NCBI GenBank assembly: GCA_033816765.1
Contig: CM066287.1
Coordinates: forward strand, 4,216,001-4,280,000
Length of the DNA stretch: 64,000 nt
Origin: Nothopassalora personata
Taxonomy: Eukaryota; Ascomycota; Dothideomycetes; Mycosphaerellales; Mycosphaerellaceae
Direction: 5' to 3'
Shown here: in pieces, positions 53,070 to 64,000 of the stretch
Layout of the letters: each line of letters begins with the position of its first letter
Position numbering within the stretch: the stretch's first letter is position 1
The notes under the pieces: model-generated
Told to the model about the DNA's origin: nothing
Database searches by the model: none
What the model saw: the letters and a program-made list of their open reading frames with translations, nothing else
Position numbers and translations under genes: made by a program

Positions 53070-55001
53070 ATGTCGTCCGCTATGAAGCGCCTGTCCGACC
53101 TGGCCGCACACTTCGTCCCTTCGTCAAGCTCGCCGACGGCTGCAGACAACAGCACAATGAAGGATAGCTACCAACATTCGTACCACATCCACCAACTCAG
53201 CCCGACCTTTTTCCTCCCGCGAGCAGCGAGCATTGAGCCAGATGTAGAGAGCACACCAAAGTCGACTTGAACGAGATGGTTATTGACAAAGGTTTCATAG
53301 GCAATCGCGACATATCACAAAACGGCCAATGGCAAGATACTGCAGAGAACATACCAACAGACGGCAGATCGTGCAAGAGGGCTGGCATATTATCTGAAGA
53401 AGCATGGATTCAAGAGAGTTGGCATACTTTGCACAAACACTCCTGCATTTCTGGAGTCGATATATGGTATAGGAGGTGCCGGTGCCGTCAATGTTGGTGA
53501 GCAGAAGACAACATCCCAGCTAGTGGCTGTTTACAACTTGTCGCATCAGTGCTAACAGCGACTTACAGCCATCAACTACCGCCTAAAGATGAACGACATC
53601 ACTTATATATTCGACCATGCTGAGGTCGATCTAATCATCGTGGATGCCGAGTTCAAGTCACTTCTCGACGACTTCAAGCAGTCGCATCCTAACGTGCCTT
53701 TCATCATTGACACAGACACAGACGAAGATACCGGAGAGTTTGATCAGTGCGTGCTTGAGGGTATCCAGCATGATGATCGCAACGGTGGACGAGGCTGGGC
53801 CGGTCTTGAAATCGAGGTGCCTCAAGAAGACAGTATGATTGCGATCGCATATACATCTGGCACGACGTCCAGGCCAAAGGGCGTCGAATACACTCATCGA
53901 TCCGCGTACCTGGCGACTCTGGGAAACGTTATTGAGAGTGCGCTCAACACCGCTCATCCAAAAGCTCAGCGGTGTCACTATCTCTGGACTTTGCCGATGT
54001 TCCATGCCATGGGATGGACTTTCCCGTGGGCAGTGACTGCGGTCCGCGGTACTCACTACTGCCTTCGCAAGATTGACTATCAATACATTTGGCGTTTGCT
54101 GAAGGAGGAGCATATTAGCCATTACAACGCCGCGCCAACCGTCAATACGCTGCTATTGGCTGACCCGAACGCAGAGAAGCTCGAGCATCCGGTGAGGGTC
54201 ACTGTCGCTGCTAGCCCGCCGTCTGCCCACCTGTTCGAGAGCATGGAGACCCACAATCTACGACCCGTCCATGTCTACGGCTTGACAGAAACATATGGAC
54301 CTATCACCAAGGGTTACATGATGCCCAGTTGGGACAATTTGCCAGTCAAAGAAAAGTATGCGAAGATGGCACGTCAAGGTCACGGCTTCATAACCTCCCT
54401 GCCCGCGCGCGTGATCAGGACGAACCAGGACGAGAGCGGGAGCTGGACCGCCAGCGAGACGATCGAGGATGTCGAGAAGAATGGGAAAGAGATTGGTGAG
54501 ATCGTTTTCATCGGCAACATTTGCGCAAGGGGATACTACAAAGACCCTGCGGCAACACGGAAACTCTTCGCTGGCGGCGTGCTGCACTCTGGCGACCTAG
54601 CCGTATGGCATCCTGATGGAGCGATCCAGATCCTGGACCGTGCCAAGGATATCATCATCTCTGGAGGAGAGAATATTTCCTCGGTTGCACTCGAAGGACT
54701 ACTGATGACCCATCCTGACATTCTCGAAGCTGCTTGTGTTGCTGTGCAGGATAAGAAGTGGGGTGAAGTGCCCAAGGCGTTCATCACTGTCAAACAGGGC
54801 AAGGGTTCTATGACCGGCGATGATGTTATTCAATGGGCTAGGAACCAGAGTCAAATCAGTCGGTTCATGGTTCCGAAAGAGGTTGAGATTTTGGACGAGT
54901 TGCCAAAGACGAGTACTGGTAAGCTCAGGAAGAATGTGCTGCGTGATTGGGCGAAAGGGAAGAAGCGGGAGGCTGAGCGATTTACTACCTATGGTGAATA
55001 A
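53070..55001 (+). CDS. AMP-dependent acyl-CoA synthetase (ANL superfamily)
   Basis: Activates a carboxylic acid to its acyl-CoA through an acyl-adenylate. Exons 53070-53243, 53301-53496 and 53569-55001 give 600 residues. The N-terminal domain carries TYHKTANGKIL and the GIGGAGAVNV-AINYRLK junction. The AMP-binding P-loop reads YTSGTTSRPKGVEYTH; further ANL motifs are YGLTETYG (A5) and SGDLAVWHPDGAIQILDRAKD (A7-A8), and the catalytic Lys is in PKTSTGKLRKN (A10). It has no obvious PTS1 tripeptide (ends YGE), and the leader is Ser/Ala-rich with basic residues, so a mitochondrial or cytosolic location is possible. By overall style it belongs with short/medium-chain fatty-acid ligases; the substrate is not determinable. 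A link to the methylcitrate pair 46 kb away is not implied. Confidence 0.9.
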
Positions 55002-56044
55002 GGCGAGGTACGTCCAAGGACGATGTTTGATCATGTCTGCATATGTAGTGTAAATCCCACCGGTGAGAACCACCATCGCCCGCGAAAGGTTTCGAGTCTG
55101 TCGCGTGGGATTGTCCGACACCATAGCGGTCGACTGTTCAGCACGACGAGGTAAAGCGTACCGGCGGCGTTCATGATGCTGGTAGGATAACATGTATCCT
55201 TGTACGTCACGCGAATGGATACAGGTTGCAGTGAAGATCCGAACGTGCATGTTGCACAGAAATTCCTCTACCCTGCCGTGCTCGGGAACCCTGAACTTTA
55301 TTCTGCTTGCGTGGACGGGGGACGTCCGGCGCAGACCGTCTGTCTGTCGGTGCAAACGGTGGTGCAGCACTGCGACATTGGACAGTTGCTGACAGAGAAA
55401 GAGTGCTGTTGAGGCAGGAACGTTCAGTCTGTATGTTCGACGCTGCAACGGCAGGGACGATCACTGCGCCATCGACAATCCTCCTAGAGATGAAGCCATG
55501 TGGCTGCTGGCCCAGCACGAGGCAGATGACCACAGGCGCGAGGCGTGCGCTGGTTGTTTTGTAGACAATGCGGTGGTGACAACGTTGATGCTACAGGAGT
55601 GAGGCCAAGCACAATGATGACTAGCCTGCCGCTTCGCACTTGCTGTCCGTGTCGACGATAGGATTATTATTATTATTCACAACAGAGACGGAAGGCACGA
55701 TGTTTGCAGAGGTGGCCTGTGCAGGAAGCAGGAAGGCGCCTCCCGGCTAGCGTGATTCCTAACCCGCGTCGCTCCTGCCAGATACATAAACCGTGAATCC
55801 GCCCGCCGCGTCGCTGGCCTCGTCGAGACACAGCTCCGACTTGCCGACCTCTGATTGGAGCACCCATTCTGCGCTTCACAACGTGCATACGCCCTCACAC
55901 TCCACAGTACCCAGCACGACACCTCTCCATTAATGACCGCCGCCTAGTATTTGATGGACATTTGCGATTCCCTGCTCCTTCATCGGTGGTTTTGTTTTTT
56001 CGGCGCTTTGCTTGGGTAAATGATTAACGACACTATTTGCCATC
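55002..56044. other. intergenic region upstream of MOT1
   Basis: 1.04 kb without a supportable gene. An (ATT)n microsatellite occurs at 55663-55677. It contains the acyl-CoA synthetase 3' UTR and the MOT1 promoter. Confidence 0.45.
55663..55677. repeat. (ATT)n microsatellite
   Basis: A short run of about five att/tat units in otherwise unremarkable intergenic DNA. Confidence 0.7.
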
Positions 56045-59000
56045 ATGACGACCTCACGGTAAGCATAATGCATGCGCACTAAAGCTCGTATTAGCTTTCA
56101 CTAACGTCACGTGATGGCTAGACTCGACCGACTGGTTACACTGCTTGAGACTGGCAGCACTCAGCTCATCCGTAATACTGCTGCACAGCAGCTTGCAGAC
56201 GTCCAGAAGAACCACCCGGACGAACTCTTTAATCTACTCACACGTGTCGTACCGTATCTGCGATCGCAATCATGGGACACGAGAACGGCTGCTGCTCGAG
56301 CAATCGGTGGCATTGTGGAGCATGCAGAGAAGTACGATCCTAATGCAACGTTAGACGACGTCAATCCCGATCTCTATGGCACCAGCAACGATGTCAAGGC
56401 AGAGAACGGATCCACCGCAGCATCCCCGGAGCAATTGCAACTGGCCACTCTCGACGTCGAATCAATTCTGACGCATGGCAAGGAGTTGCTTGGCAGTGCT
56501 GGCAAACAATATGACTTCAAGCTCGCTGGTCTTACTGCTGCCGAACGTCTGGCGCATCAGAAGAAGACCCTCACTGCCCGCCTTGGTTTGGGCGGACAGT
56601 ACATCGAGGATGACCTAGTCGATGAGAAAGACATTGCCATCCGGCCATCTTCCTTCACCACTCCTTCTCTTCCCACACTCGAGACTGACACCAGCAAGCC
56701 AAGCCTTGATGACTCTGTTATGAAGTCTCCAGAAGATGCGCCTCCCCAGGCTTCAACAGCTGGCGAAATGAGCAAGCGACAGCTCAACATGCTGAAGCGA
56801 AGACGCAAGGAGGAGCTCAAGCGCGACAACAAGAAGTTCAAGTACGATCTAGGTCCGCGACGTGGATCGACCAGCGTGGCAAATACTCCGATCGATGAGG
56901 TCAAGCAAGAGATCAAGCAGGAAAGTCAAGAGAACGGCAACGCAGATTATTTCTCCCTCGAGCGCAAAGGCGGCGACGACGACACCAAAGTTGTGTCAGA
57001 GTTCAAAGGCGCTCCAACTCCAGAGAAATCGGCACTCATCTCTGACGGCGAAGAACATGGGAACGAGTGGCCCTTCGAGCGGCTTTGCGAATTCCTGACT
57101 GTCGACTTGTTCGATCCTCAATGGGAGATAAGGCATGGCGCTGCCATGGGCCTTCGTGAGATTGTACGTGTGCACGGCGCAGGCGCTGGACGCCTTGCTA
57201 GCAAGAACAAGGACGATAATGACTCACTCAACCGGGCTTGGCTGGACGACATGGCCTGTCGAATTTGTTGTGTGTTCATGCTGGATCGTTTCGCAGACTA
57301 CGTCTCCGATAACGCTGTAGCGCCAATTCGCGAAACAGCCGGTCAAGTCCTTGGTGCAGTATTGCAGTACCTGCCAGCATCTTCAGTCCACCAAATCAAT
57401 CGAATACTGTATCGTCTGGTCATGCAGAAGGACTTGAAGGTGTCACGACGCATTTGGCATGCTTGTCATGGCGGCATGATTGGTATGCGCTACATGGTTG
57501 CAGTTCGCACCGATCTCTTGTTCCAGGACAGGTCCCTCATGGATGGAGTACTCGAGTGTGTCATCAAAGGTCTGGGAGATCAAGATGATGATGTCCGCTC
57601 TGTCAGTGCTGCGACCTTGATTCCCGTGGCAAAAGAATTCATCAACGTGCGAGCAGACGAGCTCAACCACCTGATCAGTGTGGTATGGGAGTGTCTTTCA
57701 AGCCTTTCGGATGACCTTAGTGCAAGCACTGGTGCCGTCATGGATCTGCTTGCAAAGCTCTGCAGCTTTCCCGAAGTGCTTGGTGCCATGAAGCAGAACG
57801 CGGCCACAGATCCGGAGCAATCGTTCGATGAGCTCGTGCCGAGGCTCTATCCTTTTTTGCGGCATACAATCACGAGTGTTCGCTCGGCCGTGCTTCGAGC
57901 GCTGCTGACATTTATCAGCATCGAGGGCACTGACACTAAAGGCTGGATCAATGGCAAAGCCCTCCGCTTGGTCTATCAGAATCTGCTGGTGGAACGCAAT
58001 GATGGTGTCTTGAAACTGTCCCTCGACGTCTGGAATGCACTCTCCGATGCGCTTGCCATTCGTGGGCCCAACGCATTCAAAGAAGAGTTCGAGCCAAATG
58101 CGGTGCCGCTTGTGGCCCTTACGACTCATCCTATTGGCATCAGCCGACACCCGATTCCAATGGATGCGACGCTATTCATCAAGCCATCCGGCCAGACCTA
58201 CGCGCCACTCGCCAGCGCTTCTCGCCAGTCACCAGTTAATGGCTCCGAGCCAGCGAAGAAACGCCGCAAATTCGACAAGAAGGAAAGCTCCGCACCTCCA
58301 CCGGCGCCGACCACAGCGCACAACATTGATGCTGCTATCATGCAGGGTGATGTTGACCTTGTAGGGACTGATGTGATGATCAGAACTCGAATCTTTGCAA
58401 CCCGTGCTTTAGGGAAAGCCGTATCTCTTTACCCGGTGGAAGACAGTGAACCTCTGTTTGGACCCAAGCTACTGCCCAACTTGAGATCCGTCTACGGTAC
58501 TACTCAATTGTTCACTGCCATGGTACTCGAGTACTACGCTTCGCATGCGCAGGAGAAAGGTCCATTACTTGATGTAGCTTGTGCTGAGCTCCGTGTCCTG
58601 GTAGAAGAGGATCGGCCAGGCTGGTACAACGATCTGTCGAGCTACCTGCGCATTGCTCGAGCACAGTGTCAACAACTCTTGAACGCCTTCCAAGAGAGCG
58701 GCACAGCTGGTAGCAAGCTTCCCATCGTTGCAGTCGTCTGTCAAGGCGAGCCGGAGGCTGGAAAGAATGCCTTCTCCATTGCTGATGCAGAGAAGATTGT
58801 CACACAAGACTTCGAGAAGCTGAAGAAGGGGCTGTCTACAGTGCAGAGAATGTCAGCTGCCGATACTTTGAATGGAGCACAAAGAGATGCTGAACATGCA
58901 ATTAAGGAAGCACAGACCGCAAAGGCACAAGCCGACTTGCGCATTCGCTCATCTGCTGCCGCCGCTCTGGTCGCCTTTCAGAATATACCTAAGAAGCCTC

Positions 59001-61804
59001 AATCGACGATCAAAGCACTGATGGACAGCGTCAAGGAAGAAGAAAACACCGACCTCCAGCACCGAACAGCAACAGCCATCTCTGGGCTCATAACGCAGCT
59101 CGTCGTACACGAGCGTCACAAAGTCGTCGAGAAGGTCGTTGGCAATCTCGTGAAGTTCTGCTGTATGGAGACTGGCGAGACGCCAGAATTCCATCCCAAT
59201 GCGGACAAAGAGGCTGGCATATTATCACTTCAAAAAGACGAAGACATTCAAGATCGCCCAGACGCCGCTCAGCACGAGCGTGAGGTCAGAGCTGCTCGAA
59301 TTACTCGTCGCGGAGCAAAGGATGCCCTCGAGCAACTGTGTCAGACTTTTGGCCCCGACATCTTCGTCAAGGTCCCCAAGCTTCAAGCGGTGATCGCCGA
59401 GCCGATACGACAATGCTTCACGGCGGAACTTCCTCAAGAAATCACCGACCCAGACACCACGATTGGCCAGGAAGCTGTTGATGCCCTGTCAACATTGAGA
59501 GCGCTTATAGCCACGCTTGATGCGTCTCTGCATCCATGGGTGCTTGAACTGCTACCCTTTGTGGGCAGAGCTCTACAGTGTAGACTCGCCGTGTTACGCT
59601 ACATCGCTGCTAAATGCTTCGCTAGCGTCTGCAGTGTGATCACAGTATCTGGCTTCACAATGCTTGTGGAGCAGGTAATACCTACGATCAGCAACGCACA
59701 CGAAGTGGTGTACAGGCAAGGCGCCGTCGAGTGCATATACCACTTGATCCAGGTCATGGGTGATGGTATTCTACCATATGTCATCTTCCTCTTGGTACCT
59801 GTGCTAGGGCGCATGAGTGACCCTGACAGTGGCGTGCGACTCATTGCGACAACAGCATTTGCGACCCTTGTTAAGCTGGTGCCTCTGGAGGCTGGCATTC
59901 CCGACCCTGCTGGTTTGCCTCAAGCTCTACTAGAGGGTCGTGACAGGGAGCGTAAGTTCATTGCGCAGATGTTGGACCCAAAGAAGGTTGAGCCTTTCAC
60001 AATTCCGGTGGCTATCAAAGCAGAACTCCGCTCTTATCAACAGGAAGGTGTCAACTGGCTGGCGTTTCTCAATCGCTACCACCTGCATGGCGTCCTTTGC
60101 GACGATATGGGTCTCGGCAAGACGCTGCAGACTCTATGCATTGTTGCAAGTGACCATCATTTACGCGCCGAGGAGTTTGCGAAGACACAAGCACCTGACA
60201 TGAGACGAATGCCATCCCTGATCGTATGCCCACCGACGCTGACTGGACATTGGAAGCAAGAGATCCGGACATATGCTCCTTTCCTCAAAGCCGTTGCATA
60301 CGCCGGCCCTCCGTCAGAGCGTGGCAAGGTGCGCGACCAGCTGGCTGACGCAGATGTTGTCATCACATCCTATGACATCTCACGAAACGATGTCGACATC
60401 CTGGCGCCTATCAATTGGAACTACTGCGTACTGGACGAAGGACACCTGATCAAGAACCCAAAGGCCAAAGTTACCGTCGCAGTCAAGCGCTTGGCAAGCA
60501 ACCACCGCCTCATCCTGTCAGGAACGCCTATTCAGAACAACGTACTGGAGCTCTGGTCCCTCTTTGATTTCTTGATGCCAGGCTTCCTCGGCACAGAAAA
60601 GGTGTTTCAAGATCGCTTTGCAAAGCCTATCGCTGCCAGCCGATTCGCCAAGTCTTCGTCAAAGGAGCAGGAAGCGGGTGCGCTGGCTGTAGAGTCTTTG
60701 CACAAGCAAGTTCTGCCGTTCTTGCTTCGGCGTCTGAAGGAGGAAGTCTTGAATGATCTTCCGCCAAAGATATTACAGAACTACTACTGCGATCTCAGCG
60801 ATCTCCAGAAGAGACTGTTTGATGACTTCACGAAGAAGGAGGCAAAGTCCTTGCAAGACATGGCAGGCAATCCGGACAAGGAAGCAAAGACGCACATCTT
60901 CCAAGCCTTACAATACATGCGTAAACTCTGCAATTCGCCGGCGATGGTGATGAAAGAAGGACACAAGCAATATGCTGCTATCCAAGCATTACTTGCGAAA
61001 GAAAACTCAAGCATCAAGGACCCGAAGCACGCGCCAAAGCTGACGGCTTTGCGAGATCTCCTCGTTGATTGTGGCATTGGTGCCGATCAAGGCGATTCGA
61101 ACGCGGTCCCCACCGCAGACCAAGCAGTCTCGCAGCACCGGGCGCTCATCTTCTGTCAGATGAAGGAAATGCTCGATATGGTCGAGAACACTGTCCTGAA
61201 GAAGATGTTGCCAGGTGTAACATTCTCGCGCATGGACGGATCGGTTGAAGCCTCGAAGCGTCAGGACATTGTCAACCGTTTCAACTCGGACCCTTCGATC
61301 GATTGTCTTCTCCTCACGACCAGTGTCGGCGGTCTTGGACTCAACTTGACAGGCGCAGATACTGTAATCTTTGTCGAGCACGACTGGAACCCGCAAAAGG
61401 ATCTGCAGGCCATGGACCGAGCACATCGTATCGGCCAGAAGAAAGTGGTCAACGTCTACCGCTTGGTCACGAGAGGGACTCTCGAGGAAAAGATCCTCAA
61501 CCTTCAACGATTCAAGATCGATGTTGCATCAACGGTCGTCAACCAACAGAACGCTGGCCTCGGGACGATGGAGACTGACCAGATCTTGGATCTTTTCAAC
61601 CTCGGCGAAACAGATCCGAATCTGGCAATAAGTGACAAGCCAGAAGCTAATGGAGTCGATGAGAGTAATGCCGTGGATGCGGAGGGTAACATGAGAGAAA
61701 AGGGCAAGAAAGGCATCCTGGACGAGCTCAGCGAGCTTTGGGATGACAAGCAGTATGAAGAGGAGTTTAATCTTGACGGCTTCCTCAAGACAATGAAGGC
61801 GTGA
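56045..61804 (+). CDS. MOT1: MOT1/BTAF1, Swi2/Snf2-family ATPase that removes TBP from DNA
   Basis: Mot1 uses ATP to dissociate TATA-binding protein from promoters, redistributing it genome-wide. Exons 56045-56058 and 56122-61804 (63-bp intron) give 1,898 residues, the normal size. The 14-nt first exon yields MTTSR, joined to LDRLVTLLETGSTQLIRNTA, the conserved start. The N-terminal two thirds are HEAT repeats that grip TBP, with a basic NLS-like KRRRKEELKRDNKK near 240. The ATPase begins near 1290: DDMGLGKTLQ (motif I, about 1330), DEGHLIKN (motif II, with the DEGH box characteristic of this subfamily, about 1442), LSGTPIQNN (III), then GGLGLNLTGAD (V) and MDRAHRIGQ (VI). The C-terminus contains the conserved LDELSELWDD...FNLDGFLK end. 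A TCACGTGA palindrome lies within the intron (56107-56114). Confidence 0.96.
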
Positions 61805-62319
61805 TTATGATACGTGGTATGGGCATGGTTAATGTAGCATAGCGTTGGCGTTGTGGCAGGGAAAATCCATTGGCGCAATGAAGCGTCGTGGGAGGGAGGA
61901 ACTTGATTCCAAGGAACGAGATCCATGAAGATTGTTGCGATATGTATTACAGACATACTGCCCCAGGGCTTGAGCCTGGCGAGTTTACCTCAATTGTCGA
62001 TGTCCCAGACCGAGCCACGTTCGTACGCATTGGATAACTTCAACTGTGTCGAAGAATGACTGAGGCTGGAGAGGTTCGTTGGTCATAGAGGCAGTGAGAT
62101 ATGCAGCGGTCAGTGGTGACTTTAATATAGTGCGTGAGAGACCACTTGAGCGACTGTAAGCTTGCATTTCGCAATCGATTCATGCATATGACTGAGGGAG
62201 GGCCTTTAACGTATCAAGCACGCCCCATCGTGTCCCACGCCGATAAATGCTACGCTACAACTTCAAACTCGATGCCTTTTGTACTCCAGTACTCCTGCGC
62301 TCTATGCCATGGCCGGTTA
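61805..62319. other. convergent 3' intergenic region
   Basis: 515 bp between the 3' ends of MOT1 (+) and TRL1 (-). No gene called. Confidence 0.45.
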
Positions 62320-64000
62320 TTACCTCGAAAGAACCCCCTTGACCGATCCCTCAAGCTCAACGTTACCCTTGACGGCCCTTTCGTAAATGCCGTTCTGTCC
62401 ACTACCTTCTTGCAGCCAGCGAGCGAGCAAGTCGTTCGACTCCTTGGGCTTGACGTCTGGTGATGCCGTGCCGACTGTGACGTGCGCAGTGTGGTTGACA
62501 GAGTGGAACAGCTCGGTACTTCCCTCCGCAGGGCTTAGACGGACTACAAAGGCCATGACTCGGTCGTCCCACACGAGTCGTTCCAGGCGCACTTTGCTCG
62601 AGCCGATCTTTGCATCGGGCAGCACGAAGTCGCGTTCCGGGGTTGGTGCCGATGCTTTCGCGTGGAGATCGTTCAGGTGTGCCCATTGATCTGGATACTG
62701 GGCGGCCATAGCACGATGGATGAGAGTTACGTGGAACTCGTTCTGGATGCGGCGTTGGTTCTTCAGGGTGTTGTACATTCTCGCAACATCGGCAGGGGCG
62801 TCAGCGAACATGGCCTGGAGGACAGCAGTCACTCGAGCGGCTGGCAGCTGAGTGGCGAAGTACTCGATTTTGCGTTCCTTTGGCTTTGCTGCACCATTTG
62901 TCGATCCGTTCGAACGTGAATCCAGTTGCTTGTTGCCTTTGCTACGATCGTCGCGTCCCTTGATTTCGTGCCTGATGTCGACCTGGTAATCATGCATGGC
63001 AGCTTCGAGGGCCGCATCCATATCATCGCTGGTAGGCATGTCCTGGTCGCCAAAAAGCCTTGGATACTCTGAGTAGAGTCGCGAGATGACGGTCTCCAGA
63101 TTTTGTCTCGAGGACGAGATCGGGTCGAGATCAATGACAGTGTCGAAACCATCGTCGGGTTCCGCCTCGGGGTTGACTGGTTCGAAGCGATGCAAGAAGC
63201 CTTCCATGATGCCAATGATCTCGCCGGCGCCCTTGCTGGTGTGTATCGTCTGGTGGTTGTCTCCTCTGGAGAGCACACGATCTTGAAGAGTGGCTCGTAT
63301 GTTGTCGTAATTGCTCCGGTCGTGCACGAAGTGCAGTGCTACGAACCGGGTCGTCGGGACGACCTTTTGGACGTCTTCGATCAGCTGTCTTCGCTCTCGT
63401 CGTTGGTGGTTGTTGCGGTCTGCAATCATGGCAGGATGCTCGACCAACTCCTTTACGCACGCTTGAGCAAAAGCTTGGGGTTTGCCTCTCTTCACTGTGA
63501 TGTTGTCGTTCTGGATGTGGCCCCAGCCGAATAGTTTGCACAGAGCTAGAGCGACGGTGGTCTTGCCACAACCAATGGTGGCCACAGGTACAAGAATGAT
63601 GTCTCGACTGGCGGCATCATTTGACACCTCCCCTTGCTGTTCTTCTTGACGGATGATGTCGGAGCCTCTAAGGCCAATCTCAGCCAAGAAGTCGTCGCGC
63701 ATCTTGATTATGCCATGGTTCTGGTTGTACTCCTTGGCAAGCTGTGGGTTACCGTGAAGTTGCCTCCGAGCGAAATTGATGTACTTCTCCGTGATCTGCT
63801 TGTGCTTCTTGTATCTAGGCTCCCTGCCACTGATGACAGCCTTCGTGCACTCGCGCCACTGTCGGTACATGAGATAGGGCTCCTCGAACTTGTACTTGAA
63901 GAACCAATCGTGCCAAACGTTGGTGTTCGCCTTCGATTGACAGCGGATCACGAAGCCCTCGGTATCGCGACCGTCGTAGTTGCCAGTCTCCGCAACCTTC
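62320..64000 (-). CDS. TRL1: tRNA ligase TRL1 (C-terminal part; continues beyond the window)
   Basis: Trifunctional fungal RNA ligase that joins tRNA exons after intron removal and splices HAC1/XBP1-type mRNA in the unfolded-protein response. The frame runs from the stop at 62320 to the right edge, 559 residues; the ATG and most of the ligase domain lie outside. What is visible: nucleotidyltransferase motif TEGFVIRCQSK (about 18 residues into the visible part), the kinase domain with P-loop TIGCGKTTVALAL, and the C-terminal 2H cyclic phosphodiesterase domain with its two HxT boxes, HVTLIHR and HVTVGT. No intron is needed within the visible part. The fungal enzyme uses a different healing route from the metazoan RtcB. 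Confidence 0.93.
   Translation of the reverse strand, partial: KVAETGNYDGRDTEGFVIRCQSKANTNVWHDWFFKYKFEEPYLMYRQWRECTKAVISGREPRYKKHKQITEKYINFARRQLHGNPQLAKEYNQNHGIIKMRDDFLAEIGLRGSDIIRQEEQQGEVSNDAASRDIILVPVATIGCGKTTVALALCKLFGWGHIQNDNITVKRGKPQAFAQACVKELVEHPAMIADRNNHQRRERRQLIEDVQKVVPTTRFVALHFVHDRSNYDNIRATLQDRVLSRGDNHQTIHTSKGAGEIIGIMEGFLHRFEPVNPEAEPDDGFDTVIDLDPISSSRQNLETVISRLYSEYPRLFGDQDMPTSDDMDAALEAAMHDYQVDIRHEIKGRDDRSKGNKQLDSRSNGSTNGAAKPKERKIEYFATQLPAARVTAVLQAMFADAPADVARMYNTLKNQRRIQNEFHVTLIHRAMAAQYPDQWAHLNDLHAKASAPTPERDFVLPDAKIGSSKVRLERLVWDDRVMAFVVRLSPAEGSTELFHSVNHTAHVTVGTASPDVKPKESNDLLARWLQEGSGQNGIYERAVKGNVELEGSVKGVLSR

Noticed and set aside
1..64000. biosynthetic gene cluster, CRISPR array, rRNA or tRNA genes
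   Set aside because: No PKS, NRPS, terpene synthase or DMATS-like protein; no regularly spaced direct repeats; no cloverleaf-type sequence noticed by eye. A tRNAscan run would be needed to exclude a tRNA fully.

Overview
The window is nuclear DNA of a filamentous ascomycete (Pezizomycotina; probably a dothideomycete close to the Mycosphaerellales, the order being an inference from protein style only). Support: genes on both strands with short GT-AG introns (about 46-240 bp, with YTNAC-like branch sites), fungal families such as Pal1, Zn(II)2Cys6, arrestin-like and NAK-type kinase proteins, a fungal Ty1/copia-like element, and TA-rich tracts that look like repeat-induced point mutation (RIP).

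Layout. 1-4.0 kb: a compact copia-type element with identical 149-bp terminal repeats, a Gag-protease-integrase ORF and no reverse transcriptase, inserted in a 12-bp tandem repeat. 4.06-7.87 kb: a divergent methylcitrate-cycle pair, 2-methylisocitrate lyase (-) and 2-methylcitrate synthase (+). 8.2-9.1 kb: EB1/Bim1. 9.6-11.2 kb (-): secreted DOMON-cytochrome b561 protein. 12.3-13.7 kb (-): STM1/SERBP1-type ribosome-associated protein. 14.3-15.8 kb (-): bZIP factor. 16.4-16.9 kb: RIP-like repeat relic. 17.4-20.0 kb (+): arrestin-like protein. 21.8-23.6 kb (+): single-pass membrane glycoprotein. 24.0-24.6 kb (-): ankyrin protein. 25.0-25.5 kb (+): RPC11. 25.9-27.9 kb (-): Pal1. 28.8-29.4 kb (+): MED31. 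30.1-30.4 kb (-): SF3B5, divergent from NSE3 at 30.7-31.7 kb (+). 32.4-33.3 kb (+): secreted YcaC-like hydrolase. 33.9-37.1 kb (+): NAK-family kinase. 37.4-38.3 kb (+): methyltransferase-like protein. 38.5-41.6 kb (-): vacuolar M28 protease. 42.1-45.1 kb (-): Zn(II)2Cys6 factor. 47.6-49.3 kb (+): secreted S10 carboxypeptidase. 49.8-50.6 kb (-): ribosomal protein uL13. 51.2-52.4 kb (+): UBL-BAG co-chaperone. 53.1-55.0 kb (+): acyl-CoA synthetase. 56.0-61.8 kb (+): MOT1. 62.3 kb to the right edge (-): tRNA ligase TRL1, 5' truncated by the window.

Most of this is ordinary core-genome content (transcription, splicing, translation, cytoskeleton, vacuole). Only the methylcitrate pair forms an evident functional unit: together with an unlinked dehydratase it would remove propionyl-CoA in mitochondria. 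I see no biosynthetic cluster, CRISPR array, rRNA or tRNA gene. The least ordinary object is the reverse-transcriptase-less copia element. Exon boundaries were deduced by eye from splice consensus, frame continuity and family resemblance; no alignment was run.
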